Shown here: positions 41,797-49,859 of the stretch, in pieces
How the letters are laid out: every line of letters begins with the position of its first letter
How positions within the stretch are numbered: position 1 is the stretch's first letter
Assembly: GCA_024684375.1 (NCBI GenBank)
Contig: JAIKWZ010000018.1
Coordinates: 1 to 64,000, forward strand
DNA: 64,000 nt
DNA from: Clostridiales bacterium
GTDB taxonomy: Bacteria > Bacillota > Clostridia > Christensenellales > Aristaeellaceae
Direction of reading: 5' to 3'
Notes under the pieces: model-generated
Database searches by the model: none
What the model was told of the DNA's origin: nothing
What the model saw: the letters and a program-made list of their open reading frames with translations, nothing else
Translations under genes and position numbers: made by a program

Positions 41797-41929
41797 GTGT
41801 TTACAGAGTAAATGTAAAGCAGTAAAGCTGTTATCAAGAAAAAATGCGTTGTTTTCGGGGGAATGAAGGGCGACGCCGGCTCCCGGCGAAGGCAGGCAGC
41901 GTTTGCGCGGGGCGCCTATGACGGTCAGT

Positions 41930-42727
41930 TCACAGCACAAAATCGAACATGCGCAGCACGTCCATCCAGTCGTCGGCTTCATACACTATACCCGCGGCGC
42001 CGTCGGGCTTAACGCCGGGGTAGGCGCAGGCGTTTTTGGCGCGGAAGTGCTCTTTAAAGGAGATCTCCACCCTGAAATGCTCCGGCAGGGGGAACATACA
42101 CTCTTCGGCGGGCTTTTTCATGGCGCGGACGGCAGCTTCCTTTATAAGCCTGAGCGCTTTGTTGGGATGGATAGAGACGGAGCCGCGCCCGCGGCCTTCG
42201 CTGACGGCCACGGTCTCGATGTTGGGATTTACGGCCTTCATCCACTCGCACAGTCCCTTATCGCCGGTCACCAGCCTGACGGGTACGCCAAAGTAGGCAG
42301 CGGTCAGGCTGTTTATCATCAGTTCCGGCGCGATAAGGCCGTTGATCTTCACGTAATTGTTGCGGGTGTTCATCGTGTGGGAGAGAGGATTGGTGTCCAT
42401 GCCCGCGCCGGAATGGTAGCCGGTGAAGAACACGCCTCCGAAGCTCGCGTCGATGCCCGCCATCATGCTCATCATGTCACTGGCCCAGCCGCGGAAGATG
42501 CGTATTTCCTCGGGCAGGAGCGCGGGGATCAGGTTGCAGGCGCTGTCGTGGGCGTCTTTTACCAATATCTCGTCACAGCCCGCTTCGAGCGCGCCTTCGC
42601 AGGCGGCGGCTACTTCTTTTGTCATCTGCTGCTGGAAATAAGGGTAGCGGGAGTGGCCGTTCTCGGTCTCGTCCCAGAGGGTGATGCCCGTGGTGCCTTC
42701 TATGTCGGCGGAGATAAACAGCTTCAT
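41930..42727 (-). CDS. M55 family D-aminopeptidase (DppA type)
   Basis: This 265-residue zinc peptidase starts KLFISADIEGTTGI, whose Asp and Glu are DppA metal ligands. It also has VKDAHDSA (about 58-65), FFTGYHSGAG (about 102-111) and the nucleophile region HTMNTRNNYVKING. DppA of Bacillus cleaves D-Ala-D-Ala and related D-peptides in a decameric ring. ATG 42727 is set by AAGGATGACTGAC upstream; an ATG at 42736 is too close to that site. It is the last gene of a four-gene minus operon for D-amino-acid peptides. Confidence 0.92.
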   Translation of the reverse strand: MKLFISADIEGTTGITLWDETENGHSRYPYFQQQMTKEVAAACEGALEAGCDEILVKDAHDSACNLIPALLPEEIRIFRGWASDMMSMMAGIDASFGGVFFTGYHSGAGMDTNPLSHTMNTRNNYVKINGLIAPELMINSLTAAYFGVPVRLVTGDKGLCEWMKAVNPNIETVAVSEGRGRGSVSIHPNKALRLIKEAAVRAMKKPAEECMFPLPEHFRVEISFKEHFRAKNACAYPGVKPDGAAGIVYEADDWMDVLRMFDFVL

Positions 42728-42728
42728 G

Positions 42729-42968
42729 TCAGTCATCCTTTCTGAAAGAAGTCGGAAAAGTCAATTGGTCCAGAGCCTGCTTAAGTGATACTATGCCGAA
42801 GTGCTGCGCCGCCATGGCCAGCCCGGTCAATACGCCCCACTTCTGCGCCGCGGCTACCAGATGCCCCTGCCCGCGCGTTTTGTCGTACAGCTCCAGACAC
42901 AGCTTCAGATCGTCCAGCACTGCGTTGAACTGCTCCATGAGTATCGCTTCGTGGGTGCGGGTATCCAT
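42729..42968 (-). CDS. Small helical protein, unrecognised
   Basis: This is a 79-residue soluble protein without a known family. It looks all-helical: EQFNAVLDDLKLCLELYDK (about 12-30), then VAAAQKWGVLTGLAMAAQHF. It lies 3 nt after the aminotransferase gene, and its stop is one base before the DppA start, so it is translated with them. It may be a small accessory or dimerisation subunit; nothing in the sequence tests that. Confidence 0.6.
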   Translation of the reverse strand: MDTRTHEAILMEQFNAVLDDLKLCLELYDKTRGQGHLVAAAQKWGVLTGLAMAAQHFGIVSLKQALDQLTFPTSFRKDD

Positions 42969-42971
42969 GGT

Positions 42972-43820
42972 TCACGCCTCCGCGCTGGTTTGGGAATAGT
43001 ACTCGTCAAATACCGCCTTTTTCAGGGCGGAGAAGAGGTCTTCCCGTTTCATGCCCGCGCCGGTCCCGTCCACGCTGCACGCCCTTACGCAGGGAGCGGT
43101 GGAGCTGGAGGTGATGATCTCGTCGGCGTTCATAAGCTCGTCCAGCGTGAATGGCGTCTCGCTCACGGGTATCCCCAGCTGTCCGCACGCGTTTATCAGG
43201 TGCGCACGGGCGATGCCGGGCAGGATCAGGTTGTCGGTGGGCGCGGTAAAGAACGTCCCGTCCTTTATAATGTGAACGTTGCTGTGGGAGCACTCGGTCA
43301 CCCGCCCGCCGGGACGGTACAGCACGCACTCGTAGCAGCCTGCCCTGCGCGCCTTCTCGTTGGCCATGACCGAGGGGATAAGATTGAGCGTTTTTATGTT
43401 GCAGTGGAAAAAGCGGGTGTCCTCTGCCGTGATCAGCCCGACGGGCGCCTCAGCGGTGTTTATCTTTTTGGGGCGCAGGGTGACCCAGAGGTTGGCAGGG
43501 CCGTCCGGGAAAGCGTGCTGCCTGGGCCCGCCGCCTCTTGTGACCTGGCAGTACACCATAAGGTCGCCCGTGTCCATTTTGCGCACGAGCCCGTCAAGTA
43601 TGAGCTTGAGCCCATCCTTTGGAACGGGCACGCTTATCTCCAGCATCGACGCGGAGCGGTACAGCCTGTCCACATGTTCGTCAATGGCGAAGATCCTGTA
43701 GTTGCGGCACATTCCCGCCTCGTAAACGCCGTCCCCGAACCAGCACGCGCGGTCGTTCATGGGCACGCTCATCTGGCTGAGCTCGCCGATCCTGCCGTTG
43801 TAATAGCCTAATTCCTTCAT
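42972..43820 (-). CDS. Class IV aminotransferase (D-amino-acid or branched-chain type)
   Basis: This 282-residue PLP enzyme of fold type IV has CWFGDGVYEAG (about 27-37) and HVDRLYRSASML (about 49-60). The Schiff-base Lys is in NIKTLNLIPSVMANE (about 140-154), and RVTECSHSNVHII (about 173-185) includes the conserved Glu. Length and the Arg/His spacing resemble D-alanine aminotransferase more than IlvE, and the operon of D-peptidases supports D-amino acids as substrates. The ATG overlaps the S58 gene stop by 4 nt. Confidence 0.88.
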   Translation of the reverse strand: MKELGYYNGRIGELSQMSVPMNDRACWFGDGVYEAGMCRNYRIFAIDEHVDRLYRSASMLEISVPVPKDGLKLILDGLVRKMDTGDLMVYCQVTRGGGPRQHAFPDGPANLWVTLRPKKINTAEAPVGLITAEDTRFFHCNIKTLNLIPSVMANEKARRAGCYECVLYRPGGRVTECSHSNVHIIKDGTFFTAPTDNLILPGIARAHLINACGQLGIPVSETPFTLDELMNADEIITSSSTAPCVRACSVDGTGAGMKREDLFSALKKAVFDEYYSQTSAEA

Positions 43821-44809
43821 GCATTGTTCTCCTTAATATAGTCCCGCAGACAGGGGATCTTCGCTCCGTTCAGGGCGGTGTCCGGGTTCGAGTGCCACAG
43901 GGACTGCAGTATCGCTTCCTCCGCGCATTCGCCGGCGGCGCGGAAAGGCAGGTTCATGAGCTCTTCCCTGAGCTGGGCACGTATGAGGAAACTGCCGCTT
44001 TCGGCTTCGGGAAGCGCGGTGGTGAAGCCCACGCAGATCTCCCCGCTGCCGTGGCCGATGTAGGAACCCAGCCGCGCCATGCCTACCGAAGTGCGCCTGA
44101 GCACCCGCTTGAGCTGGCGTGAGGAGAGGGGCAGATCCGTAGCGAGGATGAGGATTATGCTGCCTTTGTCGCTCTCTGCCAGTCCAGGAGGCAGCGAGGC
44201 GGCGCGAAAGTCCTCCGCCGCGCCGTAATTGCTCTGTACCAGCACTCCCAGCGTGAAAGTCTTCCCGTCGATCTCCATCAGGCGGGAGGAGGAGCCTATG
44301 CCGCCCTTCATACCGTAGCACACGGTGCCGCGCCCTGCGCCGACCGCGCCCTGGGTAAAATCGGCGGAGGCGCTGTTTATGGCCTCACGTACCTCTTTTT
44401 CACCCACGGGGCGCCTGGCAATGTCGCTTAAACGGCTGTCGTTGCACTCGCACACCACGGGATTGACGCTCGTGAGCTTTATCCCGTCCCCGGCGCACAG
44501 TTCAAGCATATATGACACCATCGCGTCGTGCACCTTGCCCACGTTAAGGGTGTTGGTCAGGGCAATGGGCGTCTCCAGCGTGCCCAGCTCGTCCACCTGC
44601 ACCAGCCCGAGCGTTTTGCCGTAGCCGTTGAACACGCAGCTGGCGGCGGTGAGCTTGTGCGTAAAGGGGTTTTTCGGAGGCGGCATGACCACGCTGACGC
44701 CGGTGTGGCAGCCGCCGTCGTCCACGGTGCAATGACCCACACGTACGCCGGGCACGTCGCTTATCAGATTTCTGTCCCCGTGAGGCAGCCGGCCTACGGA
44801 CATGTTCAT
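43817..44809 (-). CDS. P1/S58 family aminopeptidase (DmpA type)
   Basis: This 330-residue protein belongs to the self-cleaving DmpA/BapA group. It has NLISDVPGVRVGHCTVDDGG near the N-terminus, SVVMPPPKNPF (about 41-51) and GAVGAGRGTVCYGMKGGIGSSSR (about 162-184), which carries Gly-Ser before the usual autocleavage Ser. Near the C-terminus is VLRRTSVGMARLGSYIGHGSGEI. Family enzymes release N-terminal D- or L-residues or beta-amino acids. ATG 44809 has GGGAGGG upstream, whereas 44836 lies inside the leader. It is first in the operon with the class IV aminotransferase and DppA. Confidence 0.9.
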   Translation of the reverse strand: MNMSVGRLPHGDRNLISDVPGVRVGHCTVDDGGCHTGVSVVMPPPKNPFTHKLTAASCVFNGYGKTLGLVQVDELGTLETPIALTNTLNVGKVHDAMVSYMLELCAGDGIKLTSVNPVVCECNDSRLSDIARRPVGEKEVREAINSASADFTQGAVGAGRGTVCYGMKGGIGSSSRLMEIDGKTFTLGVLVQSNYGAAEDFRAASLPPGLAESDKGSIILILATDLPLSSRQLKRVLRRTSVGMARLGSYIGHGSGEICVGFTTALPEAESGSFLIRAQLREELMNLPFRAAGECAEEAILQSLWHSNPDTALNGAKIPCLRDYIKENNA

Positions 44810-44942
44810 AAGGCGCCCTCCCCTGCGAAAATACATTATAAGTATACATCAAAAGCGCGGCGATGAAAAGCACGGAGATGTCAAAAACAGAAAAAAGGAG
44901 GCATATGGATTCAGAGAAAAAATAACACTGACGGTATAGTGC

Positions 44943-45120
44943 AAAAATGTTCAGACATTTTTTGGCAATATCGTAGACTTTATGAAACAAATGTGATATA
45001 ATCGGTTTTACGTTTGAAAATGGTGCCCGAAGCCGCGGTAAATGCCGCTTGCACGGGATCAATACGACGAAGGCGATGGGGATAAAGCCTGGATCTGTCC
45101 CCGCGCCGCCAGTGAGCGGA
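44943..45120 (+). promoter_or_regulatory. Promoter and structured leader of the sugar ABC operon
   Basis: TAGACT (44974-44979) and extended -10 TGaTATAAT (44994-45002) are 17 nt apart; an 8-bp hairpin AAAAATGT/ACATTTTT (44943-44962) lies just upstream. The transcript then carries three stem-loops. The first is CCCG/CGGG (45026-45029, 45054-45057) enclosing AAG/CTT and GCGG/CCGC. The second is GGGGA/TCCCC (45078-45102) and the third CCGC/GCGG (45106-45119), directly before the ribosome site. I cannot assign a riboswitch class. Confidence 0.5.
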
Positions 45121-45131
45121 GATGTAACGTT

Positions 45132-46097
45132 ATGACAGACAGGAGGACGGGCGCCTACGCCATAAAGCCGAAGCCTCGGCGCAAACTATCCCTGCGCATA
45201 AGGGACAACTGGCAGATGTATGTATTTCTGTCCATTCCCCTGGCGTGGCTGCTTCTGTTCAAATACGAACCCATGTACGGCGCCATCATAGCCTTCAAGA
45301 AATATGACTTTTCCGTAGGTATAATGGGGTCGCCGTGGATAGGACTCAGCAATTTTATCAAGTTCTTCAATTCTTACCAGTTTGAAAGGGTCGTGGGGAA
45401 CACTCTGTATCTTTCCGTGGTGCAGATGGTGCTCACCTTCCCGATACCCATTATTTTCGCGCTGATGCTCAACTCGGTGCTCTCCCGCAAGTACAAAAGC
45501 GCTGTGGAGAACATCACTTACATGCCCCACTTCATTTCCACCGTCGTGCTGGTGGGTATCATAAACCGCGTGCTGGACATAAACACGGGCATGATAAACA
45601 ACGTGCTGGCGTACTTCAAAGTGAACTTCGACACCAATATGTTTATCGGCGGGCCGAACTTCCGCATATTGTACATTCTGTCAGGCGTATGGCAGTCTAC
45701 CGGCTGGGGCTCCATAATCTACATGGCAGCCCTTTCCAGCGTGGACCCGGAACTGCACGAAGCCGCCACCATAGACGGCGCCAGCCGCTTCAAGAGGATA
45801 TGGTATATCGACCTTCCGACGATAATCCCCACCATAGCCATCACGCTGATACTGCGCTGCGGCTCGCTTATGAGCATAGGTTTTGACAAGGCCTACCTGA
45901 TGCAGAACGACACCAACCTTGCCGCCAGCGAAGTGATCTCAACTTACGTGTACAAGGTCGGCCTTACTGCCGAAAGCGGCCCCAGCAACACCAGCTACGC
46001 CACCGCCATTGGCATGTTCAACTCGGTGGTCAACCTGATCGCGCTGCTCACGGTGAACAAGATCGCCGACAAGGTGAGCGGCAGCGGCCTGTGGTAA
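45132..46097 (+). CDS. Sugar ABC transporter permease (LplB/YteP type)
   Basis: This 321-residue permease has six membrane helices. Its EAA loop is ELHEAATIDGASRFKRIWY (about 209-227), where MalF/LplB-type proteins contact the ATPase. The N-terminal RIRDNWQMYVFLSIPLAWLL precedes helix 1 and KYEPMYGAIIAFKKYDF is typical of the LplB/YteP branch. ATG 45132 is chosen because it begins the conserved part and has GGAG about 10 nt upstream. Together with the next two genes it imports an oligosaccharide or polysaccharide fragment. The ATPase is not encoded here and is probably a shared MsmK-type subunit. Confidence 0.92.
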   Translation: MTDRRTGAYAIKPKPRRKLSLRIRDNWQMYVFLSIPLAWLLLFKYEPMYGAIIAFKKYDFSVGIMGSPWIGLSNFIKFFNSYQFERVVGNTLYLSVVQMVLTFPIPIIFALMLNSVLSRKYKSAVENITYMPHFISTVVLVGIINRVLDINTGMINNVLAYFKVNFDTNMFIGGPNFRILYILSGVWQSTGWGSIIYMAALSSVDPELHEAATIDGASRFKRIWYIDLPTIIPTIAITLILRCGSLMSIGFDKAYLMQNDTNLAASEVISTYVYKVGLTAESGPSNTSYATAIGMFNSVVNLIALLTVNKIADKVSGSGLW

Positions 46098-46109
46098 GGA
46101 GGCGTGAGC

Positions 46110-47039
46110 ATGACTGTGAAAACCGTACCGAACGTTAAACCGGCGGTCAATAACACCATAAAGATCTCCGTTGGGGACAAGGCGTATTACACTGTCGTAT
46201 ATTCGATCCTTGGCCTGTTCACGCTGCTTATCATACTGCCCCTTATAAACGTGGTGGCTAACTCATTCTCCTCGCAGGACGCGGTCGCATTCGGATGGGT
46301 CACCTTCTGGCCCGTGGACTTTACGCTTAAAGGCTACCGGGCGGTGTTTGCCTATAAGGGCATCTGGACCGCTTATGCCAACACATTCGTCTACGCCATA
46401 GTAGGCACGACCATAAACCTGTCGATGACCATGATCTGCGCCTACCCGCTGGCCAGGAAAAGCCTTCCCGGACACGGGATCATAACCGGTCTGTTCATGT
46501 TCACCATGTTTTTCGGCGGCGGCACCATACCCAATTACATACTTGTTCGCAGCCTGGGCATGATAAACACACGCTCTTCCATGATAATCCCCGGCGCGCT
46601 GAGCGTGTACAACATGATAATCGCGCGCACCTTCATAAACAACATACCCACGGAGCTGGAGGAGGCCGCCAAGATAGACGGCTGCTCGGACTTCAAGTAC
46701 TTTTTCAACATGGTCTTGCCTTTGTCAGGCACGGTCATGGCAGTGCTGGCGCTGTACTACGCGGTGGGCCACTGGAATGACTATTTTACGGCGTTCCTGT
46801 ATCTGAAGGACCAAGACAAGATGCCCCTGCAGATGGTTCTGCGCGCTATACTTATCAAGAATTCCTTTAATACAGAGTCGCTGAATTCCTCGGCTCAGGA
46901 GCTGCTGTACAACCAGTCCCTGCAGGATCTGCTCAAATACTGCTTTATCGTGGTGTCCACGCTGCCGATACTGGTACTGTATCCCTTCGTCAAGAAGTAT
47001 TTCGTGAAGGGCGTCATGATCGGAGCGGTGAAGGGCTGA
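46110..47039 (+). CDS. Sugar ABC transporter permease (YtcP/LplC type)
   Basis: This second permease has 309 residues and six helices. Its EAA loop is ELEEAAKIDGCSDFKYFFN (about 188-206), and PLINVVANSFSSQDAV follows helix 1. The C-terminal YPFVKKYFVKGVMIGAVKG is the usual end of this family. ATG 46110 has AAGGAGG 7 nt before it; GTG 46104 is too close to that site. It lies 12 nt after the first permease. Confidence 0.93.
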   Translation: MTVKTVPNVKPAVNNTIKISVGDKAYYTVVYSILGLFTLLIILPLINVVANSFSSQDAVAFGWVTFWPVDFTLKGYRAVFAYKGIWTAYANTFVYAIVGTTINLSMTMICAYPLARKSLPGHGIITGLFMFTMFFGGGTIPNYILVRSLGMINTRSSMIIPGALSVYNMIIARTFINNIPTELEEAAKIDGCSDFKYFFNMVLPLSGTVMAVLALYYAVGHWNDYFTAFLYLKDQDKMPLQMVLRAILIKNSFNTESLNSSAQELLYNQSLQDLLKYCFIVVSTLPILVLYPFVKKYFVKGVMIGAVKG

Positions 47040-47138
47040 CGGATGAGGCTTTGCAGCTAAAAGCCGAAGGCTTTGAGCTGAACAAAATGCTATTTTGCGG
47101 AGCGTGGCTTCGCTGAATAAAAAAAGGAGGAAACCTAA

Positions 47139-48842
47139 ATGAAACACAGGCTGCTTTCCCTGCTGCTTGCGCTGATACTGGCGCTGGCGCTGGCGGCCCC
47201 TGCCCTGGCCGACGACCTGGCTCCCGCGGGCGAATATCCCGTATGGACCGGCGACGAACCCTACGTGCTCAGAGTGCTTGTAGCAAACAATGCGCACGTA
47301 TCCGACTGGGACGACAACACCTTCACCAAGTGGGTCGAGGAAAAGTGCAACGTAGACCTGCAGTTTGAGTTCCTGCCCGAGGTAGAACCCAAACAGAAGC
47401 TCATCATCATGCTGGACACCAACGAGGAACTCCCCGACGTGGTGCTGTACGGCCTGTCCGTTGCCGAAGCTTATAACTACGGCAGCAAGGGCAAGTTCGT
47501 CAACCTGAAAGAGTACTTCGACGAGGGGGTGATGGTGCAGTGCGACAGCGCCGTGGAGCGCTTCCCCACCTGGAACCTGATCACCAACATCACCAACTCT
47601 GACGGCTCCATCTACGCGGTGCCGAAGATCCAGGCTTCTCCCCAGAACGAGACCAAGTATAAGCTCTGGGTAAACAAGACCTATCTGGACGCGCTGAACA
47701 TGGAGATGCCCACCACCACCGACGAGTTCCGCGCCATGCTGGAAGCCTTCCGCGACAATGACTGCAACGGCGACGGCGACGCCAGCGACGAGATCCCGCT
47801 GCTGGGTTCTCCTTCTTCCTGGGGCTCCAACCCCGTCAAGTTCCTGACCAACGCCTTCCTGGCTGAGGATGACCGCGACATGTGGCTGATCAAGGACGGC
47901 CATGTTGAGGCTTCCTACACTCAGGACGCCTGGTTCGATGCTGTTGAGTACATCAAGGGCCTCGTAGACGACAAACTGATGGCTCCCGAATCCTTCACCT
48001 ACGGCCGTCCCGAGATCAAGGCTGTGGCCGGCACCGCGGGCAACAAGGTCGGCGCCCTGTTTGATTCCTCTCTGGGCTTCTTCGGCTCCGACACGGACGA
48101 GCTGGTCGAGGCAAGACTGCGCTTCTGGCCCGCTGAGCCCCTCACCGGTCCCGAAGGCGTGAGCTACGTATCCTACAACCAGTCCGCCACCAGCCCCCTG
48201 TGGTTCGTGACCAGCTTCTGCAAGAACCCCGAGCTCGCCGCCCGCGTCGGTGACTGCATGTTCTGCGAAGAAGCTTACATGCTGGGCCGCTTCGGTGTTG
48301 AAGGCGTGAACTGGATCAAGTCCGAGGACTACCTGGCCAAGCATCCCGGCGCCGAGATCTCTACAAGCCTGGAAGGCTATGAGCCCACTTACGTGTCTGA
48401 GGACAGCCACGGCGGCGAGATCGAGAACGTGTTCCTGACCGCCCAGAACGTGAACTGGTTCGACCAGATGCCCACCTTCTCCGGCGTGTCCGACTATCAC
48501 GGCGGCTTCATCAGCAAGTATGAAGACGGCTTCGAGATCAACTGGGAGAACAGCGGCGGCGTTCGTCAGAACGGCATCACCGGTGTATACCAGCAGCATG
48601 CGCCCACCCTGGACGGCACCTACTGCCCGAACCTCAACTTCACTACCGAAGAACTGGATGAGATCAGCGAGATCCGCGCCACCATCAAGAGCTTCGTGAA
48701 CGAACAGCGCACCAACTACGTGCTGGGCCGTGAATCCTATCTGTCCGATAAGGACGCGTTCCTGGCTGAGCTGGAGAAGATCGGCCTGAGCAAGCTGCTC
48801 GAGGTCGCCGACACCGCTTACCAGAGGCAGTACGTAGACTAG
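47139..48842 (+). CDS. Extracellular sugar-binding protein (LplA/YtcQ type) without lipobox
   Basis: This 567-residue solute-binding protein has signal peptide MKHRLLSLLLALILALALAA and a likely cleavage after ALA (about residue 24). The mature part has WVEEKCNVDLQFEFLPE and a DELPDV-like ELPDVVLYG strand (about 100), as in LplA/YtcQ proteins. It also contains a Ca-loop-like DNDCNGDGDASDE (about 206-218). There is no Cys after the signal, so it would be secreted rather than lipid-anchored, unusual for Gram-positive binding proteins. It follows the permeases with AAAGGAGG before its ATG, and codon use is that of a highly expressed gene. Confidence 0.9.
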   Translation: MKHRLLSLLLALILALALAAPALADDLAPAGEYPVWTGDEPYVLRVLVANNAHVSDWDDNTFTKWVEEKCNVDLQFEFLPEVEPKQKLIIMLDTNEELPDVVLYGLSVAEAYNYGSKGKFVNLKEYFDEGVMVQCDSAVERFPTWNLITNITNSDGSIYAVPKIQASPQNETKYKLWVNKTYLDALNMEMPTTTDEFRAMLEAFRDNDCNGDGDASDEIPLLGSPSSWGSNPVKFLTNAFLAEDDRDMWLIKDGHVEASYTQDAWFDAVEYIKGLVDDKLMAPESFTYGRPEIKAVAGTAGNKVGALFDSSLGFFGSDTDELVEARLRFWPAEPLTGPEGVSYVSYNQSATSPLWFVTSFCKNPELAARVGDCMFCEEAYMLGRFGVEGVNWIKSEDYLAKHPGAEISTSLEGYEPTYVSEDSHGGEIENVFLTAQNVNWFDQMPTFSGVSDYHGGFISKYEDGFEINWENSGGVRQNGITGVYQQHAPTLDGTYCPNLNFTTEELDEISEIRATIKSFVNEQRTNYVLGRESYLSDKDAFLAELEKIGLSKLLEVADTAYQRQYVD

Positions 48843-48856
48843 ACCCTATCAATAAG

Positions 48857-48881
48857 GCGGGGGAGCGATCCCCCGCTTTTC
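48857..48881 (+). terminator. Terminator of the sugar ABC operon
   Basis: A 7-bp GC stem GCGGGGG/CCCCCGC (48857-48863, 48870-48876) is followed by TTTTC, 14 nt after the binding-protein stop. Confidence 0.8.
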
Positions 48882-48935
48882 TGTTTGCGGCAGGAAACGA
48901 AGAGGCCGGCAGCACGCCGGAAAACAGGGAGTTTC

Positions 48936-49805
48936 ATGAGTTTATACTTGAGCGCGTTTTTCTTTCCGGGCGGGGAAAAGGAGGCTGACTTCATGTTCGG
49001 CCTCAAAACCACATACGACCAGAGCGTGTACCCCTACGGAGTGCTGCCAGGGGCGGGCCTTGATGAGATCTTTTTCCGCCCGGTCACGATACTCTACGGC
49101 GGCAACGGCAGCGGAAAAAGCACGGCGCTCAACGTCATAGCCGAGAAGCTCCGCCTTGAAAGGAGCAGCGCGTACAACCGCAGCCGCTTCTTTGAGAGCT
49201 TCACCGACAGCTGCTCCGCGTCTCTGGAAGAGGCGGTGCCTCCGGGCAGCCGCATAATCACCAGCGATGACGTGTTCGACATGATGCTGGGCATCCGTTC
49301 GGTGAACGAGGGCATATATACGCGCAGGGAAACGCTGGAGGAGGACTATTTCAGGCTTAAGAGGGAGCACTTTCAGCTCAGAAACCTGGACGACCTGGAA
49401 CAGCTCAAGCGGGTCAATCTGGCCAGAAGCAGGACCCTGAGCAAATTTATGAAGAGTGAGTCTAAGCAGACTCTGAGGGAGCGCTCCAACGGAGAAAGCG
49501 CGCTGATGTATTTTCAGAGCAGGATCAGGCCGGACACCCTTTGTCTGCTGGACGAACCGGAAAACAGCTTGAGCCCGGAGAACCAGGTGCGTCTGGCGGA
49601 TTTTCTGGAAGAAAGCGCGCGTTATTGCGGGAATCAGCTGGTCATCAGCACGCATTCTCCGTTTCTGCTGGCGCTCGAGGGCGCGAAAATAATAGACCTG
49701 GACGATGGCTCCCGCATTGTTGACAGCTGGACGGAGCTAAAAAACGCCAGGATATACTATGAGTTTTTCAAAACGCACGCAAAGGAGTTTGAAGGCGGTA
49801 AATAA
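48936..49805 (+). CDS. AAA (ABC-like) ATPase, stand-alone
   Basis: This 289-residue soluble ATPase of the RecF/SMC-like AAA_21/AAA_15 type has Walker A LYGGNGSGKSTALN (about 51-64). A Ser-Asn-Gly-Glu-Ser signature-like region follows (RERSNGESALMYF, about 181-193). Walker B is CLLDEPENSLSPENQ (about 204-218) and the switch His is in LVISTHSPFLL (about 237-247). No nuclease domain is fused and no partner such as an HNH or TOPRIM gene adjoins, so it is not an obvious OLD or Septu-type defence pair. ATG 48936 has GGGAG before it. Confidence 0.87.
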   Translation: MSLYLSAFFFPGGEKEADFMFGLKTTYDQSVYPYGVLPGAGLDEIFFRPVTILYGGNGSGKSTALNVIAEKLRLERSSAYNRSRFFESFTDSCSASLEEAVPPGSRIITSDDVFDMMLGIRSVNEGIYTRRETLEEDYFRLKREHFQLRNLDDLEQLKRVNLARSRTLSKFMKSESKQTLRERSNGESALMYFQSRIRPDTLCLLDEPENSLSPENQVRLADFLEESARYCGNQLVISTHSPFLLALEGAKIIDLDDGSRIVDSWTELKNARIYYEFFKTHAKEFEGGK

Positions 49806-49807
49806 AT

Positions 49808-49840
49808 GCCGGACCGCTTTCTCACGCGAGCGGGTCCGGC
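49808..49840 (-). terminator. Terminator between convergent ATPase and phosphoesterase genes
   Basis: GCCGGACC (49808-49815) pairs with GGTCCGGC (49833-49840), and CGCT/AGCG extends the stem with a bulge. The minus-strand tail ATTTATTTA fits termination of the phosphoesterase gene. Confidence 0.6.
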
Positions 49841-49859
49841 AGGCGGGGTCGGGCTGAAG

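Larger units (their letters stand above)
41258..41929. other. AT-rich gene-free right flank of the Pel-like island
   Basis: This region of about 670 bp contains a long-loop inverted repeat (41357-41404), the right copy of the island repeat, a strong hairpin (41752-41796) and a GTAAATGTAAA-type A/T tract. A short frame near 41440-41530 (VKEDGRKRTR) is broken by stops. No intact gene or RNA gene is visible. Confidence 0.6.

Noticed and set aside
44943-45131. Cobalamin or other known riboswitch before the sugar ABC operon
   Set aside because: A GGGGA/TCCCC hairpin and a CCGCCAGTGAGCGG segment superficially recall the cobalamin core, but the conserved B12-box sequence is missing.
46725-48599. 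A 624-codon open frame on the minus strand across the permease end and binding-protein gene
   Set aside because: It mirrors the codon bias of the strongly expressed binding-protein gene on plus; no recognisable motifs, and the plus-strand proteins are unmistakable.
48936-49805. Stand-alone AAA ATPase as part of an anti-phage system
   Set aside because: No nuclease, TOPRIM, reverse transcriptase or toxin gene is adjacent; the next genes are an unrelated phosphoesterase and radA.
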